Positions 8,575 through 16,756 of a DNA stretch of 43,338 nt are shown one piece after another. Position 1 is the first letter of the stretch; every line of letters starts with the position of its first letter. This stretch comes from Streptomyces tricolor. Its GTDB lineage: Bacteria; Actinomycetota; Actinomycetes; Streptomycetales; Streptomycetaceae. A program made the position numbers and the translations under genes. The notes below the pieces were generated by a model. The model saw only the letters and a list, made by a program, of their open reading frames with translations, had not been told where the DNA came from and ran no database searches. The stretch is taken from assembly GCF_002155905.1 (NCBI RefSeq), contig NZ_MUMF01000433.1:1-43338 (forward strand), read 5' to 3'.

Positions 8575-8786
8575 GCAACCCGTTCGACAACGAGGACGGC
8601 CGCTTCTTCGTGGTCGTCAACGACGCCGGACAGCACGCCCTCTGGCCGGCCTTCGCCGACGTCCCGGCCGGCTGGACGGTCGTCCACGGCGAGGCCGACA
8701 AGGCGGCCTGCCTGGAGTACGTCACCGCGCACTGGACCGACATGCGGCCCCGTCAACTGGCCGACGCCCTGGCCGCGGAGAGCTGA
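8571..8786 (+). CDS. MbtH-like protein
   Basis: 71 residues; ATG 8571 overlaps the CCR stop (ATGA), with AAAGGA upstream. The conserved MbtH signature is visible: NPFDNEDGRF at the start, LWPAFADVPAGW in the middle and DMRPRQLAD at the end. MbtH proteins bind and activate NRPS adenylation domains. None is encoded in the window, so its partner is probably to the left of the edge. It is the last gene of the cluster, directly before a strong palindrome. Confidence 0.93.
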   Translation: MSNPFDNEDGRFFVVVNDAGQHALWPAFADVPAGWTVVHGEADKAACLEYVTAHWTDMRPRQLADALAAES

Positions 8787-8806
8787 CGGGCCGGGCGCCG
8801 CGACGC

Positions 8807-8834
8807 GGGCGGCACCGGTGCACCGGTGCCGCCC
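8807..8834. terminator. Perfect 28-bp palindrome between convergent genes
   Basis: The arms GGGCGGCACCGGTG (8807-8820) and CACCGGTGCCGCCC (8821-8834) are exact reverse complements with no spacer. It lies 20 bp past the MbtH stop and 13 bp before the end of the convergent cyclophilin gene. It probably acts as a bidirectional terminator. There is no T-tract, as is usual in Streptomyces. Confidence 0.75.
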
Positions 8835-8847
8835 CGGCGGGTGTGCG

Positions 8848-9348
8848 TCAGCCGATGACCTTGGCGGACTCGATGACCACGGGCTCCGTCGGGACGTCCT
8901 GGTGACCGGCCCGGCTGCCCGTCTTGACGCCCTTGATGGCGTCGACGACGTCCTTGCCCTCGGTGACCTTGCCGAACACGGCGTAGCCCCAGCCGGTCGG
9001 GGTCTTCGCCGAGTAGTTCAGGAAGGCGTTGTCCGAAACGTTGATGAAGAACTGGGCCGTGGCCGAGTGCGGGTCACTCGTCCGCGCCATCGCCACGGTG
9101 TAGTTGTCGTTCTTCAGCCCGTTGTCGGCCTCATTCTGGATGGGCGCATCGGTGGGCTTCTGCTGCATGTCCGGGGTGAAACCGCCGCCCTGGATCATAA
9201 AGCCGTTGATTACCCGGTGGAAAATCGTGCCGTCGTAGTGGCCCTTGCGCACATACGCCAGGAAGTTCTCGGCGGTCTTGGGCGCCTCGGCGTCGTTGAG
9301 TTCCAGCACGATCCGGCCGGCGCTGGTGTTCAGCTCGACAGTCGACAT
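8848..9348 (-). CDS. Peptidyl-prolyl cis-trans isomerase (cyclophilin)
   Basis: 166 residues, cytoplasmic, no signal peptide. ATG at 9348 is chosen over an in-frame TTG one codon upstream because AGGAG (9356-9360) lies 7 bases from the ATG. Cyclophilin motifs are seen: [13 protein letters not shown], including the catalytic arginine, then [10 protein letters not shown] and [10 protein letters not shown]. It catalyses X-Pro isomerisation during protein folding. The length is that of small PpiB-type cyclophilins. It is a housekeeping gene, convergent with the biosynthetic cluster and probably unrelated to it. Confidence 0.95.
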   Translation of the reverse strand: MSTVELNTSAGRIVLELNDAEAPKTAENFLAYVRKGHYDGTIFHRVINGFMIQGGGFTPDMQQKPTDAPIQNEADNGLKNDNYTVAMARTSDPHSATAQFFINVSDNAFLNYSAKTPTGWGYAVFGKVTEGKDVVDAIKGVKTGSRAGHQDVPTEPVVIESAKVIG

Positions 9349-9463
9349 CAAAATTCTCCTTATTCCGGTGGGGCTTGCCCACGCCTACGGTACGGAATAT
9401 ACGACCACAGGGCACACGCACCCCGCCGCGCCGCCCCGTGGTTCGAACGGCCATCCGGGTGTC

Positions 9464-10537
9464 TCAGGCCGGCGGCGGAGCGTCCCCCGGGGCCGGAGGA
9501 AGGGCCAGGTGGGCGAGGTCGCCCGGCGGCGGAGAGGTCACCGGCCACAGCGGAGCGGCCTTCCCGTCGGCGAGCGCGGCCGGTGCGTCGGTGAGGTGCA
9601 TCCGCTCGCGCAGCCGGCCGTAGAAGTCCATCGGGCCGAGCCGTACCGCCTTCAGCCGGCGCGGGGCCGCGTACACGCCGATCCAGTCGCCGGGGCTCAG
9701 CACCCCGCGCAACTGGCCGTCGATGCTGACCGCGGCCCGGCCCGACCGTTCCAGCACGCGCAGCGCGACGGGTTCGTCCGGCGCGGCCACCACCGAACGG
9801 TTGAACACCATGTGCGGCGCGACCGGCGTGAACACCAGGGCGTCCGCGCGCGGCGAGACCACCGGACCGCCCGCGGCGAAGCTGTACGCCGTGGAGCCGG
9901 TGGGCGTCGCCACCAGCAGCGCGTCGGCCGAGTAGGAGGCGAGCAGCCGGCCCCCGAGATAGACCCCGACGGACACCTGCCGGTCCCGGGCCAGCTTCTC
10001 CACCACCACGTCGTTCAGCGCGGTCACGTTCAGGGCGACACCCCAGTCGTTGCCCACCTCGCACTCCGTGCGCACCCGCGGCGGCGGCAGCATCGGGCCG
10101 CGGCCGTACCGCAGCAGCGACTCCATCTGCGCGGGCACCTCCAGCCGGCACGACGCCCGCAGGGTGAGCAGCATCCGGCTCTCCACGGTGATCCGCTCCT
10201 CCCGTACGGCGTCCAGCGCGTCCCGCACCGCCGTGGCGGGGACCTCCGTGAGGAAGCCGACCCGGCCCAGGTCGACACCGAGCACCAGGGCGTCGTTCTC
10301 GGCCGCCAGCCGGGCCCCGCGCAGGAAGGTGCCGTCGCCGCCCAGGGTGACGATGAGGTCGGGATCGCCCGCGCTCTCGACCTCCTCGCGGGCGCTGTGC
10401 CGCGCCCCCTCCTGCCACACGTCGATGTCCGCGCATCCCACCGCGTGCTCGGCGCACCATGCGCGCACGGCCCGCGCGGCGGCCACCGCCTCGGCGCGCC
10501 CGCCGTGCACGACCAGGCCGACACGGTTCACCGTCAT
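9464..10537 (-). CDS. NAD kinase
   Basis: 357 residues. ATG 10537 is chosen because GGGAG lies 7 bases upstream and homologues start with the NRVGLVVHGG strand; a longer frame upstream lacks support. The phosphate-binding GGDGT motif is at residues 66-70, followed by LNDVVVEK and TPTGSTAYSFAAGGP, the NAD kinase signatures. It phosphorylates NAD to NADP with ATP or polyphosphate. Streptomyces often have two copies; the genetic setting here (no recN or hemolysin-like neighbour) suggests the second copy. The last 40 residues are a Pro/Ala-rich tail beyond the usual domain end. Confidence 0.9.
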   Translation of the reverse strand: MTVNRVGLVVHGGRAEAVAAARAVRAWCAEHAVGCADIDVWQEGARHSAREEVESAGDPDLIVTLGGDGTFLRGARLAAENDALVLGVDLGRVGFLTEVPATAVRDALDAVREERITVESRMLLTLRASCRLEVPAQMESLLRYGRGPMLPPPRVRTECEVGNDWGVALNVTALNDVVVEKLARDRQVSVGVYLGGRLLASYSADALLVATPTGSTAYSFAAGGPVVSPRADALVFTPVAPHMVFNRSVVAAPDEPVALRVLERSGRAAVSIDGQLRGVLSPGDWIGVYAAPRRLKAVRLGPMDFYGRLRERMHLTDAPAALADGKAAPLWPVTSPPPGDLAHLALPPAPGDAPPPA

Positions 10538-10685
10538 ATCCGCACTCCCGCCTCCCGGACGGCTCCTGCCGAGCGCCATCCTCGCCGCGGACCGCGCCGG
10601 CCCGGCGCGCGCCACGCCGCCGGGGCCGTGCGGTGCACCGGCGTGCCACGCCGTCCGTCCGGCCGGGCCGGCGGGGGCCCGTGCG

Positions 10686-11543
10686 TCAGTCGTCCGCCGC
10701 GAGGAACGGGTCCAGCAGGTCCAGCAGCGCGTCCGGGCGGTCCAGCGGGATGATGTGGCCGCAGTCCGGGATCACCCGGCCCGTCAACCGATCGGCGTAG
10801 GGGCGCAGTTGGCTTTCCAGTGCGCCGCCGACCGGATGGGCGCCGATGGTGAGCGCGGGGACGGTGAGGCGGGCGCCGGCCACGGCCGCCCGGATCTGCC
10901 GGGCGGTGACCGGCAGGGCCCGGTACGGTCCGAACGCGGCGCGCAGCGCCTCGCCTCCGGTGTAGGCGCGGACCAACTCGGCACGGACGTCCGGCCGTAC
11001 CCCCCGGCCGAGGGTGCCCCGGTCCAGGAACCAGCCGATGTACGCCTCCTCGTGCCCCGCGAGCACGGTCTCCGCCAGGCCGGGCTCGGCGTGGAAGCCG
11101 AACCACCACGGGGGGCCGCCGGCGAGGAACGCGTCGGCGCCCGGCAGGTCACCGAGCAGCGACTCCATCAGCACCAGCCGCCGTACCCGGCCGGGCCGCC
11201 GCATGGCCAGCAGGAACGCGGGCGGGGTGCCGAGGTCGATGCCGACGACGGCGGCCGGACCGGCGTCGAGCGCGTCCAGCAGGGCCTCGGCGTCGGTCGC
11301 GAGCGTCCCGGCGTCGTAGCCGTCCGCCGGCCGGTCGCTGGCGCCGAAACCCCGCAGGTCCGGCGCGATCACCCGGTGGCGGCGGGCCAGCGGGCCGATC
11401 ACCTCGCTCCACAGCCGCCAGGTGTGCGGGAAGCCGTGCAGCAGCAGGACGGCCGGCCCCTGGCCGGCCGTGGCGACGTTGAGCCCGACGCCGTTGACGG
11501 TGACCCGGCGCAGTCGCACGCCGGGGACGGAGGAGGCGGTCAT
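10686..11543 (-). CDS. Alpha/beta hydrolase, epoxide hydrolase-like
   Basis: 285 residues; ATG 11543 with AAGGGA upstream. HGFPHTW (36-42) is the oxyanion motif. The nucleophile elbow reads VGIDLGT, giving an aspartate nucleophile (D103) as in epoxide hydrolases and haloalkane dehalogenases; the usual HD is ID. The catalytic histidine is in DCGHIIP near the C-terminus. It is divergent from an HxlR-type regulator across a 97-bp promoter region, so it is probably controlled by that regulator in response to a small toxic or reactive compound. The substrate is unknown. Confidence 0.85.
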   Translation of the reverse strand: MTASSVPGVRLRRVTVNGVGLNVATAGQGPAVLLLHGFPHTWRLWSEVIGPLARRHRVIAPDLRGFGASDRPADGYDAGTLATDAEALLDALDAGPAAVVGIDLGTPPAFLLAMRRPGRVRRLVLMESLLGDLPGADAFLAGGPPWWFGFHAEPGLAETVLAGHEEAYIGWFLDRGTLGRGVRPDVRAELVRAYTGGEALRAAFGPYRALPVTARQIRAAVAGARLTVPALTIGAHPVGGALESQLRPYADRLTGRVIPDCGHIIPLDRPDALLDLLDPFLAADD

Positions 11544-11640
11544 GAACGATCCCTTGAGTAACCAATGGTGACAAGGAAACGGTAGGAAACTAGGGTGGGC
11601 GCCACCAGACCGCACTTTCCCGTCAGGTGGTGAGCTTCAG
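11544..11640. promoter_or_regulatory. Divergent promoter/operator between hydrolase and HxlR regulator
   Basis: The 97-bp gap holds an imperfect inverted repeat GTAACC-AAT-GGTGAC (11558-11572; 5 of 6 bases pair), followed by AT-richer DNA with GGTAGGAAACTAG. This is where an HxlR dimer would be expected to bind. Promoter elements are not clear enough to place. Confidence 0.4.
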
Positions 11641-12075
11641 GTGACCTCCCAGGCCAAGGACGCCCCCGCGGCGCGCGGCGACCTGTTCGACCCCGCGTGC
11701 CCGACCCGCCGGCTGCTCGACCGGATCGGGACCAAATGGACGTCGATGGCGGTGAAGGTGCTGGCGGAGGCCGCCCCGGGCGAGGTGCGCTTCGCCGAGC
11801 TGCTGCGCCGGATGCCCGGCGTCTCGCAGAAGATGCTGTCCGTGACCCTGCGGAGCCTGGTACGGGACGGCCTGGTCGCCCGCCGCGTGGAGCCCTCCGT
11901 ACCGCCCGGCGTGCACTACCGGCTCACCGGACTCGGCCTGTCGCTGGAGACCGTCCTCGCCGCCGTCCGGGACTGGGCCGAGGAGCACATGGCCGAGGTG
12001 GACCGGGCCAACGAACGGCACACCGGACAGGAAGCCGGTCCCGAGGACCGGCAGGGTTCCGCCACGGGCGTGTGA
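11641..12075 (+). CDS. HxlR-family transcriptional regulator
   Basis: 144 residues with a GTG start. The winged-helix HxlR signature is present: a conserved Cys20 in FDPACPTRRLL, then GTKWT, FAELLRRMPGVSQKML as the recognition region, and YRLTGLG as the wing. Members respond to aldehydes, quinones or redox stress, often through the conserved cysteine. It is divergent from the epoxide-hydrolase-like gene, the usual arrangement for a local repressor or activator and its target. The C-terminal 30 residues are charged and probably disordered. Confidence 0.9.
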   Translation: MTSQAKDAPAARGDLFDPACPTRRLLDRIGTKWTSMAVKVLAEAAPGEVRFAELLRRMPGVSQKMLSVTLRSLVRDGLVARRVEPSVPPGVHYRLTGLGLSLETVLAAVRDWAEEHMAEVDRANERHTGQEAGPEDRQGSATGV

Positions 12076-12214
12076 TCTTCTCCCTTGCGGCCCCCGCTCC
12101 GCTCCTGTGAGTCTCCCGTCGAACGATTTTCCGAAGAACTGTTATCGGCACCGCGCCGTGCGGTCTCCCAGGTAACGGACAGCATCGTTCGGCGTCGAGG
12201 ACAGGGAAGCTCTG

Positions 12215-13945
12215 ATGAGGACACAGCACACGGTGGACACGGCGGCACTGGTGAACGCCGCCCGAGCGGGAGACGCGGCGGCCCAGGACGCCTTGGTCAG
12301 CGCCTACCTCCCGCTGGTCTACAACATCGTGGGGCGGGCCCTGAACGGTTCGGTCGACGTCGACGACGTGGTCCAGGACACCATGCTCCGGGCCCTCGGC
12401 TCGCTCGGTGACCTGCGCACCCCCGAGAGCTTCCGCTCCTGGCTCGTGGCCATCGCGATGAACCGGGTCCGGGCGCACTGGCAGGACCGGCAGCTCGCCC
12501 CGGACGCCGTGGACGAGGCCGCCGATGTCGCCGACCCCGGGGCCGACTTCGTGGACCTGACCATCGTCCGGCTCCAGCTGTCCGGCCAGCGCCAGGAGAC
12601 CGCGCGCGCCACCCGCTGGCTGGAGCCGGAGGACCGGGAGGTGCTGTCGCTGTGGTGGCTGGAGTGCGCCGGCGAGCTGACCCGGGCCGAGGTGGCCGCG
12701 GCCCTCGGGGTGTCACCGCAGCACACCGCGGTACGGGTGCAGCGGATGAAGGCGCGGCTGGAGGCGGCCCGGGTGGTGGTCCGGGCGCTCGACGCGCGGC
12801 CCGTCTGCGAGGAACTGCACGGCATGCTGGCCTCCTGGGACGGACAGCCCTCCGCCCTCTGGCGCAAGCGGATGGCCCGGCACGCCCGCGCGTGCGCCCG
12901 CTGCGGCGGCCTGTGGAGCGGTCTGCTGCCCGCGGAGGGACTGCTGGCCGGGCTGGCACTGGTCGGGGTCGGGTCGGCGCTGCTGACGACCACACGGTCC
13001 GCCGTCGCCGGCCTGACCGCGGCCGGTTCCACCGCACCCCTCCCGACGGTCGCCGAGGCCGCGCACCCGGCCGCGGACACCGCGGTGGGGGACCGCGCGG
13101 CGGCGGGAGCGGATCCCGGCGCCGCCGGGCCGGACGCGGGCGGCAGCGGCACCGGCGCCCCCGTCGGGCTGCGCGCCTCCCGGCGTCGCAGCACGGGCCG
13201 CGGCGAGGCGCGGCGACAGCGGCGGATCCGGCGCCGGGCCGTCGGGGGCGCTGTGGTGGCGGCCTGTGTGGCGGGCGGCGGCCTCTGGTACTTCGGCGCC
13301 GGCTCGGGACCGCAGACACGCGAGCCGGCCGCCGCGCGGACCGCCGGCGCTCCCGCGGTTGACCTCGCGGAACCCAGTCCCCTCGAGACCTCGGCCTCGC
13401 CCTCGCCCTCGGCGTCCGCCTCGCCGTCCCCGTCGCCCTCCAAGAAGCCGCGCGCCTCCAAGAGCCCCCGCCCCGCGCGGACGAGCAGCACCCCGAAGGC
13501 CGCGCCCGCCGCGCCCGCGACCGGGCGCGCCTCCCGCGCCCCGCAGGCGCAGCCGGCACCCGCGGGCACCGTGGCGCAGGTGGTCGCGCTGGTGAACAAG
13601 GAGCGGGCCGCCGCCGGGTGCGGCCCGGTCACCGAGGACCCGCAACTGGACCGGGCCGCCCAGGGTCACTCCGACGACATGGCCGCCCGCGGCTTCTTCG
13701 ACCACACCGACCCCGACGGCGACGGCCCCGGCGAGCGCATCACCGCGGCGGGCTACCGCTGGTCCACGTACGGCGAGAACATCGCGAAGGGCCAGCAGAC
13801 CCCGCAGGCGGTGATGGACTCCTGGATGAACAGCCCCGGCCACCGCGCCAACATCCTCAACTGCTCCTTCAAGAACATCGGCGTCGGCGTCCACGACGGC
13901 GCGGGCGGCCCCTGGTGGACGCAGGCCTTCGGCGCCAAGCTCTGA
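12215..13945 (+). CDS. ECF-type sigma factor fused to zinc-finger anti-sigma domain, membrane anchor and CAP (SCP/PR1) domain
   Basis: 576 residues; ATG 12215 with GGGAAG upstream. Residues 10-92 form sigma region 2 (VDDVVQDTMLRAL, ESFRSWLVAIAMNRVR), and 135-190 region 4 (EDREVLSLWWLE, then the HTH EVAAALGVSPQHTAVRVQRMKARL). At 198-230 is a ZAS/zf-HC2-like motif: C198, then H223-x3-C227-x2-C230, the zinc ligands of RsrA-type anti-sigma factors. Hydrophobic stretches lie at 243-257 and 342-360; RRQRRIRRR before the second suggests it crosses outward. A Ser/Pro-rich stalk (388-450) leads to a CAP domain (452-576) with H485, H497, E521 and H543. Sensor, anti-sigma and sigma thus lie in one chain. 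The ligand and the release mechanism, probably proteolysis, are unknown. Confidence 0.88.
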   Translation: MRTQHTVDTAALVNAARAGDAAAQDALVSAYLPLVYNIVGRALNGSVDVDDVVQDTMLRALGSLGDLRTPESFRSWLVAIAMNRVRAHWQDRQLAPDAVDEAADVADPGADFVDLTIVRLQLSGQRQETARATRWLEPEDREVLSLWWLECAGELTRAEVAAALGVSPQHTAVRVQRMKARLEAARVVVRALDARPVCEELHGMLASWDGQPSALWRKRMARHARACARCGGLWSGLLPAEGLLAGLALVGVGSALLTTTRSAVAGLTAAGSTAPLPTVAEAAHPAADTAVGDRAAAGADPGAAGPDAGGSGTGAPVGLRASRRRSTGRGEARRQRRIRRRAVGGAVVAACVAGGGLWYFGAGSGPQTREPAAARTAGAPAVDLAEPSPLETSASPSPSASASPSPSPSKKPRASKSPRPARTSSTPKAAPAAPATGRASRAPQAQPAPAGTVAQVVALVNKERAAAGCGPVTEDPQLDRAAQGHSDDMAARGFFDHTDPDGDGPGERITAAGYRWSTYGENIAKGQQTPQAVMDSWMNSPGHRANILNCSFKNIGVGVHDGAGGPWWTQAFGAKL

Positions 13946-13952
13946 TCCCCCG

Positions 13953-14696
13953 TCAGGGGCGCGCAGCGCTGCCCGGCGTGTGCCCGAAGGTACGCCGGAA
14001 GACGTCGATGAACGCGCTGGCCGAGGACCAGCCGCACCGGTGCGCCACCGTGGTCACCGGCGTCCCTTCGGCCAGCAGGACCAGCGCGTGGTGCAGCCGC
14101 AGCTGGGTGCGCCACTGCGGGAACGTCATCCCGAGATCGCGGCGGAACAGCCGGGAGAGCGTACGGTCGCTCGCCCCGACCCGACGGCCCAGCTCGGCCA
14201 GCGTGCGGCCGTCGGCCGGATCGGCGCGCAGGAGGTCGCACAGCGCCCGCAGCACGGGGGACGCGGGCGTCGGCAGATGCAGCGGCTGCTGCGGCGAGGC
14301 GCGCAACTGGTCCAGCAGCACCGCGCGCAGCCGCGCCCGTTCGGGACTGCCGTCCTGCGGGCCCCGGGTGTGGGCGACGATCAGTTCGCGCAGCAGCGGC
14401 CCCACGGCGAGCACGGTCGGCGTGTGCAGGCCGAGCGGGTTCTCCGCCGCGGGCAGGCCCACGAGATGGAGTTCGAGCGCGCCGTGCGCCTGGTGGGCGT
14501 GCACGGTGCCGGCCGGCACCCACAGGGCCCGGGTGGCCGGGGCGACCCAGGAACCCGCGTCGGTGGTGACGGCCAGTACGCCCCGGCCCGCGTAGACGAT
14601 CTGGTGGTCGTCGTGCCGGTGGGCGCCGATCGCCGCGCCGGACGCCAGCCACTGGGTGCGGGTGGGGGCCACCGGCTCGTGGCGGATCTCCGTCAT
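13953..14696 (-). CDS. AraC-family transcriptional regulator
   Basis: 247 residues; ATG 14696 is chosen, and a GTG directly before it is also possible. The N-terminal half is a cupin-like ligand-binding domain (GAHRHDDHQIVYAGRG). The C-terminal half has the two AraC helix-turn-helix motifs (TLAELGRRVGASDRTLSRLF and VTTVAHRCGWSSASAFIDVF). It is divergent from an Fsr-type efflux pump with only 54 bp between starts, so it very likely controls that gene. Its 3' end lies 7 bp from the end of the convergent sigma/CAP gene. Confidence 0.92.
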   Translation of the reverse strand: MTEIRHEPVAPTRTQWLASGAAIGAHRHDDHQIVYAGRGVLAVTTDAGSWVAPATRALWVPAGTVHAHQAHGALELHLVGLPAAENPLGLHTPTVLAVGPLLRELIVAHTRGPQDGSPERARLRAVLLDQLRASPQQPLHLPTPASPVLRALCDLLRADPADGRTLAELGRRVGASDRTLSRLFRRDLGMTFPQWRTQLRLHHALVLLAEGTPVTTVAHRCGWSSASAFIDVFRRTFGHTPGSAARP

Positions 14697-14750
14697 CACC
14701 TGGCAGATTATCGAAAGCGCGACAGCCCCGCGGCGCCGGAGCATGACCGG

Positions 14751-15941
14751 GTGCGAAGGAAAGCATCGATCACCCTGCTGTCCGTCGGGCACGCCTGTGT
14801 CGACGTCTACCAGGGAGCCGTGGCGTCCCTGATCCCGTTCCTGGTGGCCGAGCGCGGCTACGGCTACGCCGCGGCGGCGGGCGTCGTCCTGGCCGCCTCC
14901 CTGCTGTCCTCGGTGGCTCAGCCGCTGTTCGGCGCGCTCACCGACCGCCGCCCCGTGCCCTTTCTGTTGCCTGCCGCGACGCTGCTGGCCGGCCTGGGCA
15001 TCGCGCTGAGCGCGACCGGCGGCTCGTACGCGCTGACGCTGGCGTGCGTGGCGGTGTCGGGTGCGGGAGTGGCCGCGTACCACCCCGAGTCCGCCCGCGT
15101 CGCCCGGCTGGCCGGCGGCGGCAGCCACAGCGCCATGGGCTGGTTCGCCCTGGGCGGCAACGTCGGCTTCGCCCTGGCCCCGCTCCTGGTCACGGCCGTC
15201 GTGGGCACGGGCGGACTCGGCTGGACCCCGCTGCTGGTGCTGCCGGCGCTGGTCGGCGCCGCGCTGAACCTGACCGCCCTGCGCGCCCCGGAGCAGCGGC
15301 GGCACCTGGCCGGTACGGCACCGCCGGCCGGCGCCGACGACACGGCGTCCTTCCTGAGGCTGTCCCTGGCCGTGGTGTGCCGCTCGGTGGTGTTCACCGG
15401 CCTGAGCAGCTTCCTGTCCCTGTACGCCGCGCAGCGCCTGGGCGGCGGTACGGCAGCCGGTACGGCCGCGCTGTTCGTCCTCTACCTGGGCGGCGCCGCC
15501 GGTTCCGTCCTCGGCGGACGGCTGGCCGGGCGCTGGGACCGGGTGACGGTCTGCCGCTGGTCGTACCTGCTCTCGGTCGCGGCGGTCGCCGGCGTGGTGT
15601 GGGTCCCCGGTCCCGCGCTGTACCTGTGCGTGGCCCTGACCTCCGCCGGACTGTACGTGCCGTTCTCCCTCCAGGTGACGCTCGGCCAGGACTACCTGCC
15701 CTCCCGGGTCGGCACGGCCGGTGGAGTCACCCTCGGTCTGACCGTCAGCGTCGGGGGACTGGCGAGCCCCCTCATCGGCCGGGTCGCCGACGCGACCTCC
15801 CTGCGGACGGCGCTGGCCCCGCTGGTCCTGATGCCGGTGCTGAGCTGGCTGCTGCTGCGCACCCTGCCCGAACCAGCGGGTCCCGGCGGCCGGGCCGAGG
15901 CGCCGGCCGCCGTCGCTCAGCGGGCGGTGCCGAAGTCCTGA
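14751..15941 (+). CDS. MFS efflux transporter, fosmidomycin-resistance (Fsr)-like
   Basis: 396 residues, about twelve hydrophobic segments. GTG 14751 is used with GGAG at 14738-14741; no ATG in this frame fits. The start SVGHACVDVYQGAVASLIPFL matches the first helix of Fsr-type proton-driven exporters, and GALTDRRP is the MFS loop 2-3 motif. The family expels fosmidomycin and other small drugs, but the substrate here is not known. It is divergent from an AraC regulator that probably induces it. Its last 25 bp overlap the end of the convergent CAP gene. Confidence 0.88.
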   Translation: MRRKASITLLSVGHACVDVYQGAVASLIPFLVAERGYGYAAAAGVVLAASLLSSVAQPLFGALTDRRPVPFLLPAATLLAGLGIALSATGGSYALTLACVAVSGAGVAAYHPESARVARLAGGGSHSAMGWFALGGNVGFALAPLLVTAVVGTGGLGWTPLLVLPALVGAALNLTALRAPEQRRHLAGTAPPAGADDTASFLRLSLAVVCRSVVFTGLSSFLSLYAAQRLGGGTAAGTAALFVLYLGGAAGSVLGGRLAGRWDRVTVCRWSYLLSVAAVAGVVWVPGPALYLCVALTSAGLYVPFSLQVTLGQDYLPSRVGTAGGVTLGLTVSVGGLASPLIGRVADATSLRTALAPLVLMPVLSWLLLRTLPEPAGPGGRAEAPAAVAQRAVPKS

Positions 15942-16756
15942 GTCCAGTAGCTGCCGGGCTGCGCGAGACCGACACCGATCTCCTTGAAGGAGCAGTTGAG
16001 GATGTTGGCCCGGTGGCCCGGGCTGGACATCCAGCCCGCCATGACCTGCTCCGCCGTGCTGTAGCCGTAGGCGACGTTCTCGCCGTAGGTGCTCCAGGCG
16101 TAGCCGGCGCGCGTGATGCGGTCGCCCGGGTTCGACCCGTCGGATCCGGTGTGCGACATGTTCCGGTGGGCCGCCATGTCCTCGCTGTGCGCCTGCGCGG
16201 CCTTCGTCAGCGCCGAGTTGAGGGTCAGCGCCTGGCAACCTACCTTGGCGCGCTCGGCGTTCACGAGCCGCACGATCTCGCCGGAGACTCCGGACGCCGT
16301 GGCGGCGGGCTGCGGCGTGCTCGGCGCGGCGGGGGCCGCGGACGCGGAGGCGGTCGCCTCGGGCGTGCCGGGAGCGGCGGTCCGCGGGGGCTGCGGGACC
16401 GTCGTGGCCTTGTGCTCGGCGGTGGCCTTCTTCTTCGCGGCCTTCTTCTTCGTGGCCTTCTGCTGCGGGGCCGTCTTCTCGGCGGTCGGGCGGTCGCTCG
16501 GACGCTCCGTGGCCGAGGGCGTGGGCGGCACGGTGATCAGGGGCGCGCCGCCGTCGTACTCATTGCTGTCGTGATGCCCGGGGGCATGCTGCCACTGCCC
16601 GACGGGTGCGCTCGTCGGGGCGGTCTGCGTCCGGCCGTCCGTGCCGTACGGCCATTCGCCGCAGGCCAGTGCGACGGATGGCACGCCCACGGCGCCGACG
16701 GCTAGGGCGGTGATGACTATTCGCCGGTAGTGCTTCGTTTTGCGGTGCTGGCCCAT
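15917..16756 (-). CDS. Secreted CAP (SCP/PR1) domain protein
   Basis: 279 residues; ATG 16756 with GAGG upstream. A signal peptide (basic start, hydrophobic core about 12-30) is followed by a long low-complexity linker (45-155) with a Lys-rich patch KKKAAKKK (103-110). The CAP domain runs 158-279 with H190, H202, E226 and H248. The core YAWSTYGEN and the block from SPGHRANILNC match the CAP domain of the sigma-factor fusion 2 kb away almost word for word, so the two are paralogues. A role at the cell wall or with lipids is typical but not proven. The Lys-rich linker may bind teichoic acid or nucleic acid. Confidence 0.88.
   Translation of the reverse strand: MGQHRKTKHYRRIVITALAVGAVGVPSVALACGEWPYGTDGRTQTAPTSAPVGQWQHAPGHHDSNEYDGGAPLITVPPTPSATERPSDRPTAEKTAPQQKATKKKAAKKKATAEHKATTVPQPPRTAAPGTPEATASASAAPAAPSTPQPAATASGVSGEIVRLVNAERAKVGCQALTLNSALTKAAQAHSEDMAAHRNMSHTGSDGSNPGDRITRAGYAWSTYGENVAYGYSTAEQVMAGWMSSPGHRANILNCSFKEIGVGLAQPGSYWTQDFGTAR

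Noticed and set aside
9349..9351. TTG start for the cyclophilin
   Set aside because: The ATG one codon downstream has the better spacing from AGGAG and matches the usual protein start.
9436..9462. tRNA-like TTCGAAC element between NAD kinase and cyclophilin
   Set aside because: Only the T-loop-like heptamer is present; no acceptor or anticodon stem can be folded.
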